From: Actinopolyspora mortivallis DSM 44261
GTDB taxonomy: Bacteria > Actinomycetota > Actinomycetes > Mycobacteriales > Pseudonocardiaceae
Direction of reading: 5' to 3'
Length of the DNA stretch: 64,000 bases
Assembly: GCF_000384035.1 (NCBI RefSeq)
Contig: NZ_KB913024.1
Span: 1,007,655 to 1,071,654, forward strand
The translations under genes and the position numbers were made by a program. A model generated the notes under the pieces. That model had not been told where the DNA came from. It ran no database searches and worked only from the letters and a program-made list of their open reading frames with translations. Shown piece by piece: positions 15,810 to 24,489 of the stretch. Positions within the stretch are counted from its first letter, which is position 1. Each line of letters opens with the position of its first letter.

Positions 15810-16870
15810 CGGCCGGCGGTGTCGTGCCCGTGGTCGCCGTGTGCCGCTCTCGGGGTGGTCGTGTGCGAGGTGTGCTGCTGGTCTGCTGTCTGATCCCGCT
15901 GCTGGTCTCCACCGCCTGTGGGGCCCGGGTGTATCGGCCCGGAGCCGCCGAGCAGGGGGACGGTGGCGGAGCTTCGCGGGTCGCCGTGGTGCCCAAGGCC
16001 CTGGGCTTCGACTTCTGGGAGCGGGTGCGTCGGGGAGCCGAGTGCGCCGCCGAGCGCTACGACGGGATCAACCTGCACTGGGACGGTGTGACCTCCGAGA
16101 GCGACGTGAGCGGGCAGCAGAGCCTGTTGCAGAACCTGCTCGCCCAGGGACTGGACGGGCTGGTCTACGCGGCCACCGACGCCAGGGCGCTCGCTCCCGT
16201 CACCCGCACGGCCCTGCGGCAGGGCGTGACGGTGGCCAATATCGACTCGGGAACCACCCCCCAACCCCCGGAGGTGCCGGTGTTCGCCACGGACAACGTG
16301 ACGGCCGCCGAGCGGGGGACCGAGCTGCTGGCCGACCGGATCGGTGGAAGCGGCACGGTGGCGCTGATCGAGTTCCAACCGGGCACCAACACGAACGCCA
16401 CCAGGGTTCGGGGCTTCCACCGGGAGCTGCGGCAACGGCCCGGCCTGGAACTGGTCGCCAGGCAGTCCAGCGACAGCAGCTACAACCGAGCGTTGCAGGT
16501 CACCCAGGACATCCTCACCGCGCACCCCGATCTGGACGGAATATACGCCGCGAACGAACCCAGCACGCTCGGTGCCGCCGAGGCCGTGCGCCAGGCGGGC
16601 AGAGTCGGCGATATCCGGATCGTGGGTTGGGACGCCTCCGAAGGACAGGTGCGTGCCCTGCGGCAGGGGGTGTTGACGGGGCTGATCGCCCAGGACCCGT
16701 TCCGCATGGGCTACGAGTCGGTGCGGGCCACCGTGGACGAACTGCGTGGCGGAAGCCCGCGTTTCGCGGACACCGACACCGGAGCCCGGTTGGTCACCAG
16801 GGATAACGTGGACTCCCCCTCCGTGCGGAGGCTGCTCGAACCGGACTGCGCCTCCAGAACGACGTCCTGA
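15806..16870 (+). CDS. sugar-binding lipoprotein of the RbsB type
   Basis: 354 residues. A long basic N-terminus is followed by a hydrophobic core and STAC, which reads as a lipobox; the Cys would anchor it outside the membrane. The mature part is a type I periplasmic-binding fold (Peripla_BP_4): VAVVPKALGFDFWERVRRGAECAAE, QNLLAQGLDGLVYAATD, VANIDSGT, GTVALIEFQPGTNTNATRVRGF, IYAANEPSTLGAAEA and IRIVGWDASEGQVRALRQG. It delivers a sugar to the RbsAC-like channel. No sugar kinase, isomerase or regulator gene adjoins the operon, so the ligand cannot be named. A 13-base gap separates it from the convergent peroxiredoxin gene. Confidence 0.9.
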   Translation: MTAGGVVPVVAVCRSRGGRVRGVLLVCCLIPLLVSTACGARVYRPGAAEQGDGGGASRVAVVPKALGFDFWERVRRGAECAAERYDGINLHWDGVTSESDVSGQQSLLQNLLAQGLDGLVYAATDARALAPVTRTALRQGVTVANIDSGTTPQPPEVPVFATDNVTAAERGTELLADRIGGSGTVALIEFQPGTNTNATRVRGFHRELRQRPGLELVARQSSDSSYNRALQVTQDILTAHPDLDGIYAANEPSTLGAAEAVRQAGRVGDIRIVGWDASEGQVRALRQGVLTGLIAQDPFRMGYESVRATVDELRGGSPRFADTDTGARLVTRDNVDSPSVRRLLEPDCASRTTS

Positions 16871-16883
16871 CCCTCGTGCTCGG

Positions 16884-17336
16884 TCAGCTACGGGAGCGGA
16901 GGAACTCGATCGCCCTGTCGGCGTGGACGGCCATGCGGAACTCGCTGCGGATCACGTGCAGCACGCTCCGGTCCCGATCCACCACGAACGTGTGTCTTTT
17001 GACGGGAAGCGGTCCGAAACCGCGGCGCACCCCGAACTGTTCGGCCACGGTCGCGTTCTCGTCGGACAGCAACGGGAACCACAGGGAGTGGGACTCGGCG
17101 AACCGGGCCTGCTTGTCCACCGGGTCGGGGCTGACACCGACCGGCTGGGCGCCGAGAGCGGCGAACTGGGTGCCCAGGTCTCTGAACCGGCAGCTCTCGG
17201 CGGTGCAACCCGCTGTCATGGCGGCCGGGTAGAAGAAGAGCACCACGAGGCCGTTGTTCAACAGCCCGGACAGGGAACGGGGTGTTCCCTCCTGGTCGGG
17301 GAGCTCGAAGTCGGGGACGGTCTCACCTGGCCGCAC
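16884..17336 (-). CDS. BCP/PrxQ-type peroxiredoxin
   Basis: 150 residues, AhpC/TSA thioredoxin fold: FYPAAMTAGCTAESC gives a peroxidatic Cys near 44 and a second Cys five residues later, the spacing used by two-cysteine BCP/PrxQ enzymes. It reduces peroxides using a thioredoxin-like donor. The GTG at 17336 is preferred because GGAGG precedes it by six bases; an upstream ATG (17375) would add 13 residues unlike the family. It is divergent from the DJ-1 gene, and the intervening 190 bases contain a SigB/SigF-like promoter facing the latter. Confidence 0.88.
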   Translation of the reverse strand: MRPGETVPDFELPDQEGTPRSLSGLLNNGLVVLFFYPAAMTAGCTAESCRFRDLGTQFAALGAQPVGVSPDPVDKQARFAESHSLWFPLLSDENATVAEQFGVRRGFGPLPVKRHTFVVDRDRSVLHVIRSEFRMAVHADRAIEFLRSRS

Positions 17337-17412
17337 TGGCCACCTCCGCTGGTCGGCTTCGGTCCTGTCCCACAACCTACCGCCTCACCTCGGGGGCTCC
17401 TGTCGGGTTCGA

Positions 17413-17440
17413 GGTTTGGGAACGCACCGGCTCGGGGTAT
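17413..17440 (+). promoter_or_regulatory. SigB/SigF-type stress promoter before the DJ-1 unit
   Basis: GGTTT at 17413-17417 and GGGTAT at 17435-17440, separated by 17 bases, match the GGTTT-N15-17-GGGTA consensus of actinobacterial stress sigma factors (SigF of Mycobacterium, SigB/SigH group of Streptomyces). It points rightward and would start RNA about 80 bases before the DJ-1/PfpI gene. Confidence 0.6.
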
Positions 17441-17528
17441 CGCCGGGTGACGGGGCTCCGGTGACCGTCAACAGCGGTGCCTGCCCGGCAGCACCCGGAG
17501 TGGCGACGAGGAGTGAGGTGATCACCGG

Positions 17529-18113
17529 ATGACGGCGAGGTTGCACGGCTCGCGGGTGGCCTTCCTGGTGGCCCCCGAAGGAGTGGAGCAGGTGGAGCTG
17601 ACCGCCCCTTGGCGTGCCGTGGGGGAGGCCGGAGGAAACGCCGAACTGGTGTCGGTTTCCTCCGGGCCCGTGCGGGCGTTCGAGCACCTGGACAAGGCGG
17701 ACACGTTCACGGTGGACAGGCTCGTCGACGAGGTCAGCGCGGCCGACTACGCGGGACTGGTTCTTCCGGGAGGGGTGGCCAATCCCGACATGCTGCGCCG
17801 CCACGAGGAGGCGGTGCGTTTCGTGGGGGACTTCTTCCGCGAGTCGAAACCGGTGGCCGCGATCTGCCACGCCCCCTGGATGCTGATCGAGGCCGACGTG
17901 GTGCGCGGCAGGAGACTGACCTCCTACCCCAGTCTGGCCACCGATCTGCGCAACGCGGGTGCCCACTGGACCGACGAACGGGTGGTGGTCGACTCCGGGC
18001 TGGTCACCAGTCGTTCCCCCGCGGATCTGGAGGCGTTCTGCGCCAAGCTGGTGGAGGAGATCGCCGAGGGGCCGCACCGCCTCCGTTCCCGACAGACCGA
18101 GCGGACCGGCTGA
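17529..18113 (+). CDS. DJ-1/PfpI family protein
   Basis: 194 residues, class I glutamine amidotransferase-like fold. The nucleophile elbow AICHAPW places the conserved Cys at 113, with a Glu in an early APEGVEQVE segment as in PfpI/YhbO proteins. These are proposed glyoxalase III/deglycase or chaperone-type stress proteins; the activity is debated. It heads a rightward unit with the Vms1/baeRF and DUF2795 genes (gaps of about 90 and 70 bases) behind a SigB/SigF-like promoter, consistent with general-stress expression. Confidence 0.87.
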   Translation: MTARLHGSRVAFLVAPEGVEQVELTAPWRAVGEAGGNAELVSVSSGPVRAFEHLDKADTFTVDRLVDEVSAADYAGLVLPGGVANPDMLRRHEEAVRFVGDFFRESKPVAAICHAPWMLIEADVVRGRRLTSYPSLATDLRNAGAHWTDERVVVDSGLVTSRSPADLEAFCAKLVEEIAEGPHRLRSRQTERTG

Positions 18114-18201
18114 TCCTCTCCCGTGAGGTGGCTGTCCCCGCGGGACTCGCGGTGCCGACGGGGCCGGTGGACCAGAGACGACGGCAGGAGTGCGAATTTC
18201 G

Positions 18202-19341
18202 ATGAAGCTCGGGTATCTGCAGCACGTCTACGCCCATGAGGGACCGTTCGTGACGGTGTACCTGGACACCTCCGCCGACTCCGCCGACGCCGGAAAGGAG
18301 ATCGAGCTGCGCTGGCGTTCGGCCCGGGAACGGCTGGCCGAGCACGGGGCCTCGGCCGAGGACCTGCGTGCCGTCGACGAGACGGTGGGATCCCACGAGT
18401 GGCGGACCGGCAGACGGGGGAACGTCCTGGTCGCCGCAGGAGGTGGGATCGTTTTCCGGGACGAGCTGCCCGAAGCCCCCGAGGAGTTCTCCGACGACGA
18501 GTTGGCGCGTCTCGGACCGGTGCCGCATCTGATGCCCTACCTGCGTCTGCGCGGAGCCCGGGTTCCCCACGTCCTGGTGCTGGTCGACCGCACCGGTGCG
18601 GATCTGCACGTGGTCGACGCGGCCGGGCACAGCGGAGTGGTCACCGTGCAGGGCGATGCCACGCCGCTGCACAAGAGTCACACCGCCGGGGAGGGGCACG
18701 AGAAGTCCCACCACGACGCCGTCGAGGAGCAGTGGCTGCGCAACGCCGGTCAGGTGGCCGCCGAGGTCGACACCCGGGCCCTACGTACCGGAGCCGAGGT
18801 CATCGTGCTCGCCGGGGACGTGCGGATGCGTCGGATGGTGTACGACCACCTGCACAAGGGGCTGCGTGACCGGGTGGTGGCCACCGAGGCGAGCCACCGG
18901 GACCGCAACGCCTCGGAACAGACGCTGCGTGAGGAGGTCCACGAGGCGGTGCGCTCGGTGGTGCGGGAACGCACCGAGTCCACGGTGCGCGAGTTCGAGC
19001 GGGAACGCGGGCAGCACGACCGTGCGGTGGACGGCTGGGCGGACACGGTGGGGGCGTTGCAGCGCGGCCAGGTGGCCACGGTGCTGCGTAGCACCAAGGA
19101 GGTGGGCGAGTCCCCCGAGAGCCTGTGGATCGGCCCGGACCCCAACCAGACAGCGGTCGAGCGGAGCACTCTCACCGACATGGGGGTTTCCTCCCCCGTG
19201 AGCGTCTCCGCCGACGAGGCGGTACTGCAGGCCCTGGTGGGTACCGACGCGGAGCTGGTGCTGGTCGAGCCGGAACGGATCACGCTGACCGCCGGGATCG
19301 GGGCCGTGCTGCGTTACAGCGATTCGGGCAGTGGCCACTGA
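18202..19341 (+). CDS. Vms1/baeRF-type peptidyl-tRNA hydrolase family protein (Rv2629-like)
   Basis: 379 residues. The order of elements (KLGYLQHVYAHEGPFVTVYLDTS, an acidic middle, LVLVDRTGADLHVVD, the HTAGEGHEKSHHDAVEEQW loop, AEVIVLAGDVRMRRMVYDHL, and a terminal ALVGTDAELVLVEPERITLTAGIGAVLRY) matches actinobacterial Rv2629-type proteins, assigned to the bacterial eRF1-like/Vms1 group that releases nascent chains from stalled ribosomes. The residue equivalent to the GGQ/GSQ glutamine is not certain from reading alone. ATG at 18202 follows AGGAG. In M. tuberculosis the relative is in the dormancy regulon; here a stress promoter precedes the unit. Confidence 0.78.
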   Translation: MKLGYLQHVYAHEGPFVTVYLDTSADSADAGKEIELRWRSARERLAEHGASAEDLRAVDETVGSHEWRTGRRGNVLVAAGGGIVFRDELPEAPEEFSDDELARLGPVPHLMPYLRLRGARVPHVLVLVDRTGADLHVVDAAGHSGVVTVQGDATPLHKSHTAGEGHEKSHHDAVEEQWLRNAGQVAAEVDTRALRTGAEVIVLAGDVRMRRMVYDHLHKGLRDRVVATEASHRDRNASEQTLREEVHEAVRSVVRERTESTVREFERERGQHDRAVDGWADTVGALQRGQVATVLRSTKEVGESPESLWIGPDPNQTAVERSTLTDMGVSSPVSVSADEAVLQALVGTDAELVLVEPERITLTAGIGAVLRYSDSGSGH

Positions 19342-19412
19342 CTCCGCCCTCCCGGGGCACGGCCGAGGGGCGTGCTTCCCGGCGACGGGCTGTTGGTTCC
19401 GAAGGGAGTGTC

Positions 19413-19742
19413 ATGACCACCGACAGGGAGAAGCTGCGTACGAGTCTGTCCTCCGTGGACTTCCCGGCGGGCAAGGACGAGCTGGTCGCCCACGCGGAAC
19501 GCAACGGGGCCGACGAGGACACGCTGGCGGCGCTGCGGGCCATGCCGCGCGCGGACGACTACGCGAACCTGACCGAGGTACAACGTTCGGTGTCGCTGGA
19601 TCCGGCCTCGGAGGCGGGCCAGAGCGAGGCGGACAAGGCAGAACAGAACACGCGACGTACGGCCGACGGGCTGGCCGAGCACGAGACGAGCACCTCCAGC
19701 AACCCGATCGTGGAGGAGCTGGGCGAGAACCGGGGCAGCTGA
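19413..19742 (+). CDS. DUF2795 small acidic protein
   Basis: 109 residues; the N-terminal 55 (SSVDFPAGKDELVAHAERNGADEDTLAALRAMP) are the DUF2795 pattern, a small helical domain found singly or doubled in stress-linked actinobacterial genes. The C-terminal half is Ser/Glu-rich and probably disordered. ATG at 19413 follows GAAGGGAG. Third gene after DJ-1 and the Vms1-like protein; function unknown. Confidence 0.8.
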   Translation: MTTDREKLRTSLSSVDFPAGKDELVAHAERNGADEDTLAALRAMPRADDYANLTEVQRSVSLDPASEAGQSEADKAEQNTRRTADGLAEHETSTSSNPIVEELGENRGS

Positions 19743-19817
19743 ACCCGGCGGTGGCCCCGGGACGGGACCGAAGCCCCGACACGGGACCCGACGGGCAGCG
19801 GGTCGTGTGGTCTCCGT

Positions 19818-21050
19818 TCAGTCCACCAGCGCCTGGTAGACCAGCGGTTGCAGCTCGGTGCGGATCGGATGCGCCGTGGAGGGCATGAGCTGGGTCAGGA
19901 ACAGCACGGTCAGCTCCTCGGCCGGATCCACCCAGAACACGGTGCTCGCCATACCGCCCCAGGAGTACAGCCCGGGGGAGGAGAGGACCTTGCCCGCCTC
20001 CGGTCGTTCGACGACGGAGAACCCCAGCCCGAATCCCTTGCCCGCGTTGGTGACCTCGGAGAAGGTTCCCGTGGCGAGTTCGGTCAGGTCCGCTCCCCCG
20101 GGCAGGTGGCTGCGGGTCATGTACCGCACCGTTCTGCTGCCGAGCAGGCGTGTGCCCTCCAGCTCCCCCTCACCGAGCAGCATCCGGGTGAACCTGTGGT
20201 AGTCCCGGGCCGAGGAGACCAGCCCACCACCTCCGGAGAGCACCTGCGGCGGGCGTGTGCCCACGCGGTCCAGGCGGGTGTTGCGCACGGCCAGCCCCTC
20301 ACGGTCGGCGCTGTAGAGCGCTGCCAGCCGATCCAGCTCGGACTCGGGAACACGGAAACCGGTGTCCCGCATGTCCAGGGGGTCGAAGATGTGCTCGCGG
20401 AGGAACTCGTCCAGGTTCCTGCCGCTGACCACTTCGATCACCCTCCCCAGCACGTCGGTGGCCACCGAGTAGTTCCACCGCGTGCCGGGGTCGAAGAGCA
20501 GCGGCAGTTCGGCCCACTCCGAGCAGGCTCTCGCCAGGTCGGCGTCCTCGGGATAGCCCGCTTCGAAACCGTGTTCCCGGTACAGCTGGTCCACCGGGTG
20601 GACGCGGTGGAAACCGTAGGTCAGCCCGGCGGTGTGCGTGAGCAGGTGCCAGATCCGTATCGGTTCGACGGCGGGACGGGTCTGCGGGGCCGCCGCCGGA
20701 CCTCCCAGGTAGACCCGGGTGTCGGCGAACTCGGGGACGTAGTCGGAGACGGGATCGGTCAGCTGGAGCAGCCCCCGCTCGTGGAGCATCATCGCCGCCA
20801 CCGAGGTGATCGGTTTGGTCATCGAGTAGATGCGGAAGATCGTGTCCGTCTCCACGGGCAGACCCTCCTCCACGTTCCGCGCTCCGTGGGTGCGCAGGTA
20901 GGCGATCTTGCCTCCGCGGGCGATCAGCACCAGCCATCCGGGCAGCTTGCCCGCCGTGACGTACTTCGCCAGGTGGTGTTCGATGCGTCGCAGTCTCTCC
21001 GGGGCGAGTCCCACGTCGGCGGCCTCCACCTCGACCTGCAGTTGACCCAT
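19818..21050 (-). CDS. class C beta-lactamase-fold serine hydrolase
   Basis: 410 residues, no signal peptide. SxxK is seen as SMTK in RIYSMTKPITSVAAMMLHERG, the YxN motif as YSV in WNYSVATDVLGRVIEVVSG, and an HTAGLTYGF segment typical of EstB-type esterases and penicillin-binding-protein-like hydrolases. The C-terminal LYSWGGMASTVFWVDP corresponds to the third (KTG-like) motif in such esterases. A cytoplasmic esterase or amidase is likelier than a true beta-lactamase. ATG at 21050 with AAGGAGG eight bases upstream. Confidence 0.87.
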   Translation of the reverse strand: MGQLQVEVEAADVGLAPERLRRIEHHLAKYVTAGKLPGWLVLIARGGKIAYLRTHGARNVEEGLPVETDTIFRIYSMTKPITSVAAMMLHERGLLQLTDPVSDYVPEFADTRVYLGGPAAAPQTRPAVEPIRIWHLLTHTAGLTYGFHRVHPVDQLYREHGFEAGYPEDADLARACSEWAELPLLFDPGTRWNYSVATDVLGRVIEVVSGRNLDEFLREHIFDPLDMRDTGFRVPESELDRLAALYSADREGLAVRNTRLDRVGTRPPQVLSGGGGLVSSARDYHRFTRMLLGEGELEGTRLLGSRTVRYMTRSHLPGGADLTELATGTFSEVTNAGKGFGLGFSVVERPEAGKVLSSPGLYSWGGMASTVFWVDPAEELTVLFLTQLMPSTAHPIRTELQPLVYQALVD

Positions 21051-21349
21051 GCCGGAAACCTCCTTCGACGGGATGCGGGGGGACCGGAGGACGGGTTGCT
21101 CGGGTGGGGCGCTGAACCGGCGCGGCAGGGAAGACACCCGGTCAGGCCGAGGACCCGATGCGGTTCCGGCCCCCTGGGATGGCTTTCGTCCCCGCCGTCC
21201 GGGGCGGCTTCGTGCGTCGGACGGGCGCGGGCCGAGGCAAACCGTTCCGCAAGGACCTCTCGCCGTGATCTTCGGGCACGTGGCGGCGGGACGCAATGGG
21301 AACCGACGAGTTGGGTGGTCTCGTGTCCGTCGGCCGGTCGGAAAGGTTC

Positions 21350-21375
21350 GTTTGGGTGGACCGTCGAACGGTAAT
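21350..21375 (+). promoter_or_regulatory. possible SigB/SigF-type promoter before DUF5709
   Basis: GTTT at 21350-21353 and GGTAAT at 21370-21375 with a 16-base gap (GTTT-N15-CGGTAA if read one base earlier) resemble the GTTT...GGGTA stress promoter, one base off in the -10. It lies 55 bases before the DUF5709 ATG in the 379-base gap after the divergent serine hydrolase; nothing else was recognised in that gap. Confidence 0.45.
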
Positions 21376-21429
21376 CACCGGGGAGGAGTCGGTGAAGGTC
21401 GTGGTGTCTCGACGGAGCAGGGGGCGCAG

Positions 21430-21753
21430 ATGTCCGATCCGTTCGACGAGCGGGCTCCCTCGGCGGACGAGCCGTCGGACGAGGAGCTCAGTGATCCCGC
21501 CGAGTTGCAGTCCGCGGGGGACCTGGACGAGGACGAGCTGGGCACCGACCCGATGGAGGGCGGGGTGGAGCCGCCTTCGCACTGGTCGACGGTGACCAGA
21601 CGGCGTCCCACGCCGAGTGAGCGTTCCGAGGACGACGACCTGGACGAACGCTTGGCCCAGCAACGTCCGGACTTCGGCGCGGAGGAGGACACCGCGGCGG
21701 GGGACGAGGCCGGAACGGCCGAGGTGGACGAGGGAACGGAGTTCGACGAGTGA
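21430..21753 (+). CDS. DUF5709 acidic protein
   Basis: 107 residues, strongly acidic and probably disordered except for the family core (GVEPPSHWSTVTRRRPTPSERSEDDDLDERLAQQRPD). The short WSTVTRRRPTP segment with its following acidic LDERLAQ helix identifies DUF5709. No enzyme motif. ATG at 21430; an in-frame GTG at 21394 with GGGGAGGAG upstream is an alternative. It is followed after 54 bases by an alpha/beta hydrolase gene and preceded by a stress-type promoter candidate. Role unknown. Confidence 0.75.
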   Translation: MSDPFDERAPSADEPSDEELSDPAELQSAGDLDEDELGTDPMEGGVEPPSHWSTVTRRRPTPSERSEDDDLDERLAQQRPDFGAEEDTAAGDEAGTAEVDEGTEFDE

Positions 21754-21807
21754 CGCGCGGGGCCGTGCACCACGGTCCCGCGGAGGAAACCGAACGGGTG
21801 GAGGACA

Positions 21808-22518
21808 GTGGTCGCTGAACGAGGAGCCCCACAGGACGGGGTCGAACGGGGGACGGTGTCGCTGCCCGCCCGGGACACGGCCACGGGGGAGTTCCTGACG
21901 GGGGATCTGGCCGGACTGGACAACCGGGACGGGCTCGTCGTGTTCGTGCACGGAAGTGGTTCCTCGCGGCACAGCCCGCGTAACAGGGCCGTGGCCAGCG
22001 GACTGAACCGGGCGGGGTTCGCCACCTTGCTGATGGACCTGCTCACCCCGGCCGAGCACACTTCCGACGAGCGCACGGGCAGACTGCGTTTCGACATCGA
22101 GTTGCTGACCGTGCGGGTGCTCGGGGTGCTGGACTGGGTGGCCGAGCATCCCGGGCTGCGGGAACGCCGGCTGGGACTGTTCGGAGCCAGTACCGGCGCG
22201 GCGGCCGCTCTGGGGGCGGCGGTGCGGCGACCGGGACGGGTCTCGGCCGTGGTCTCCCGCGGTGGACGTCCCGATCTCGCCGTGGACCGACCGGAGCTGG
22301 TGCGGGTGCCCACGCTGTTGGTCGTCGGTGCGCGGGACCGCGAGGTGCTGGAGCTCAACGAGCGGGTGGCCGGCAGGATTCCCGCCGACAACGAGGTTCA
22401 CCGGATTCCCGGGGCGACCCACCTGTTCGAGGAGGAGGGGGCGTTGGAACAGGTGACACGGGCCGCCGGGGCGTGGTTCGCGCACTATCTCGCCGAGCCG
22501 ACCGCCACCTCGTCCTGA
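21808..22518 (+). CDS. dienelactone hydrolase-like alpha/beta hydrolase
   Basis: 236 residues. The oxyanion segment is VFVHGSGSSRHSPRNR, the nucleophile elbow GLFGASTGAAAAL has Ser in G-A-S-T-G, the acid Asp is in LLVVGARDREV and the His in IPGATHLFEE: a full catalytic triad. Related proteins are often fused to or found beside phosphoribosyltransferases, but here the hydrolase is free-standing. GTG at 21808 with GGAGGACA before it. Substrate unknown; probably co-transcribed with the DUF5709 gene. Confidence 0.85.
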   Translation: MVAERGAPQDGVERGTVSLPARDTATGEFLTGDLAGLDNRDGLVVFVHGSGSSRHSPRNRAVASGLNRAGFATLLMDLLTPAEHTSDERTGRLRFDIELLTVRVLGVLDWVAEHPGLRERRLGLFGASTGAAAALGAAVRRPGRVSAVVSRGGRPDLAVDRPELVRVPTLLVVGARDREVLELNERVAGRIPADNEVHRIPGATHLFEEEGALEQVTRAAGAWFAHYLAEPTATSS

Positions 22519-22719
22519 AGGGGCCCGGTTCTCCTTCCCGCACCGGGGGCGGCTCCCTCCGCGCCGTCCGGGGCGGCCCGTTCGGGGGTGCCACTTTCCT
22601 TCCCGCACCGTGGCACGACACAATGACCGCCGGTAGGGTTACCGTCCGGTAATACCTGAGTTCGTTGTAGTGCGGGCAGCGGAGACCGTTGTCCGGTTCC
22701 CCGATCCGAAAGGACGCGA

Positions 22720-23583
22720 GTGGTGCAGCAGATCCAGCGACTGGGGGTCGTCGGCGGTGGCCTGATGGGGGCCGGGATCGCCGAGGTGGGAGCCCGTGCC
22801 GGACTCGACGTGGTGGTTTCCGAGGTCGACGAGTCCGCCGCCGAGGCTGCCCGGAAACGGATCGGTGGCTCGATGGACCGGGCGGTGCGCAACGGAAAGC
22901 TGGAGGAGTCCGAGCGGGACGCCGCCCTGGCACGGCTGCGTGTCGTCCCCACGCTGTCCGAGCACGCCGACCGCCAGCTGGTCGTCGAGGCGGTGGCGGA
23001 GAACCCGGAGATCAAGAGTTCGGTGTTCGCCGAACTGGACCGGGTGGTCACCGACGAGGAGGCGATCCTGGCCTCGAACACCTCCTCGATCCCGATCGCG
23101 AAGCTGGCCGCGGCCACCGGGCGCCCGGGCAGGGTGTTGGGTATCCACTTCTTCAACCCCGTTCCGGTGCTGAAGCTGGTGGAGCTGGTGCCCTCCTTGC
23201 TCACCGAGGAGGACACGGTGCGGCGCGCGGCGGCGTTCGCGACCGACCAGCTGGACAAACGGGCCATCCGGGCCCAGGACCGGGCCGGTTTCGTGGTCAA
23301 CGCCCTGCTGGTGCCTTATCTGCTCTCGGCCGTCAGGATGTACGAGAGCGGTTTCGCCTCGGCCGAGGACATCGACAACGGCATGGTGCTCGGCTGTGCG
23401 CATCCGATGGGGCCGTTGACCCTGGCCGACATGGTCGGGTTGGACACGGTCGCCGCCATCGCCGAGTCGATGCACGCCGAGTACAAGGACCCCAACTACG
23501 CTGCCCCGCCGCTGTTGCAGCGCATGGTCGACGCCGGGCTCTACGGCAAGAAGTCGGGCAGGGGGTTCTACGACTACTCCTGA
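22720..23583 (+). CDS. 3-hydroxyacyl-CoA (3-hydroxybutyryl-CoA) dehydrogenase
   Basis: 287 residues, FadB2/PaaH type. NAD-binding GGGLMGAGIAEVGA at the N-terminus; catalytic segment ASNTSSIPIAKLA and the signature GIHFFNPVPVLKLVELVPS containing the catalytic His; C-terminal domain with GFVVNALLVPYLLSAVRMYESG and KKSGRGFYDYS. It oxidises (3S)-hydroxyacyl-CoA to 3-ketoacyl-CoA with NAD. It could act after crotonyl-CoA hydration in the glutarate route encoded just downstream, though it is in a separate transcript. AAAGGA lies five bases before the GTG. Its last ten bases overlap the end of the opposing regulator gene. Confidence 0.92.
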   Translation: MVQQIQRLGVVGGGLMGAGIAEVGARAGLDVVVSEVDESAAEAARKRIGGSMDRAVRNGKLEESERDAALARLRVVPTLSEHADRQLVVEAVAENPEIKSSVFAELDRVVTDEEAILASNTSSIPIAKLAAATGRPGRVLGIHFFNPVPVLKLVELVPSLLTEEDTVRRAAAFATDQLDKRAIRAQDRAGFVVNALLVPYLLSAVRMYESGFASAEDIDNGMVLGCAHPMGPLTLADMVGLDTVAAIAESMHAEYKDPNYAAPPLLQRMVDAGLYGKKSGRGFYDYS

Positions 23584-24347
23584 CCGCTCCCTTCCGGAAA
23601 CGGCGGAGGCCCCGCGTCGTGGTGTCCCGGCGCGGGGCTCTGCCCGTCGGAGTGTGTCCGGTGGGACCGCCCCTCCGGCCCGTGCGTCGCGCTTCCCCCG
23701 GAAGGGGGCGGCATCGTGTCCCGCAGTGCGGCCACGGCGTGCTGTCGGTGCGCGTGCAGCAACCGGGCCAGCTCCGTGCCGTCGCGCTCCCAGGCGGCCC
23801 GCAGGATCGCCTCGTGCTCGGCGAGCACCCGGCCACGGTTGTCCACGGAGTTGTAGTACACGGCGCGGTAGGCGTCGGTGGCGTCCCAGAGGGTGCGGAT
23901 CACGCGCATCAGCCACGGCATCCCGGCCGGTTCCAGCAGCGCGAAGTGGAACCGGCGGTTGGCGGCGATCATCTCCACCAGGTCCTCGCGTTCGGCGGCC
24001 TCGGCCACCGCCCGGTGCTCGGCCGCCACCCGCTCCAGTTCCGCCGTCTCAGCGCGACGTGTCGCGTGGTGGGCGGCCTCGGTCTCCAGCAGTTCCCGGA
24101 GTCGGTACACCTCCAGCAGGTCCTCCAGTGAGAGCTCGGCCACCGTGTATCCCCGGTGGGGGCGGTAGACCACCTGCCCCTCCGCTTCGAGGGTCTTCAG
24201 CGCCTCGCGCAGCGGAACCCGGCTGACCCCGAGTCGTCGGGCCACGGAGTCCTGTCTGATCGGCTGGTTCGGGGCCAACTCCCCGGACAGGATCGCCTTG
24301 CGCAGCTCGTCGAGTACGAACTGCTGGGTGGTCGGAGGTCGTGACAT
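23574..24347 (-). CDS. GntR-family regulator of the FCD subfamily
   Basis: 257 residues. N-terminal winged helix: FVLDELRKAILSGELAPNQPIRQDSVARRLGVSRVPLREALKTLEAEGQVVYRPHRGY. C-terminal FCD helical domain: LEVYRLRELLETEAAHHA, an NRRFHFALLE segment and LAEHEAILRAAWERD with metal/ligand-type Asp/His positions, then a Pro/Gly-rich tail of about 45 residues beyond the usual end. ATG at 24347 has GAGGG upstream. It is divergent from the CoA-transferase gene, with ATTGGATCCAA between them, so it probably represses the glutarate operon and itself and is relieved by an acid or CoA ester ligand. Confidence 0.9.
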   Translation of the reverse strand: MSRPPTTQQFVLDELRKAILSGELAPNQPIRQDSVARRLGVSRVPLREALKTLEAEGQVVYRPHRGYTVAELSLEDLLEVYRLRELLETEAAHHATRRAETAELERVAAEHRAVAEAAEREDLVEMIAANRRFHFALLEPAGMPWLMRVIRTLWDATDAYRAVYYNSVDNRGRVLAEHEAILRAAWERDGTELARLLHAHRQHAVAALRDTMPPPSGGSATHGPEGRSHRTHSDGQSPAPGHHDAGPPPFPEGSGQE

Positions 24348-24489
24348 CGCACCCTCGCGCATGGGTCGGCACGGTGTTCCCCGGGTGAACGCCCGTCGCG
24401 AGGATCGTGCCGGAACGTGACCGGTGCGGTCGGCCGCGGGACCGTCCGGTGCGTTCGACCAGGGTTGACCGAGGGCTTTTCAACTGTAT

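Noticed and set aside
22532-22610. 14-base direct repeat TCCTTCCCGCACCG at 22532 and 22597
   Set aside because: Only two copies in a GC-rich gap with no further structure apart from a short flanking inverted repeat; too little to call a functional element.
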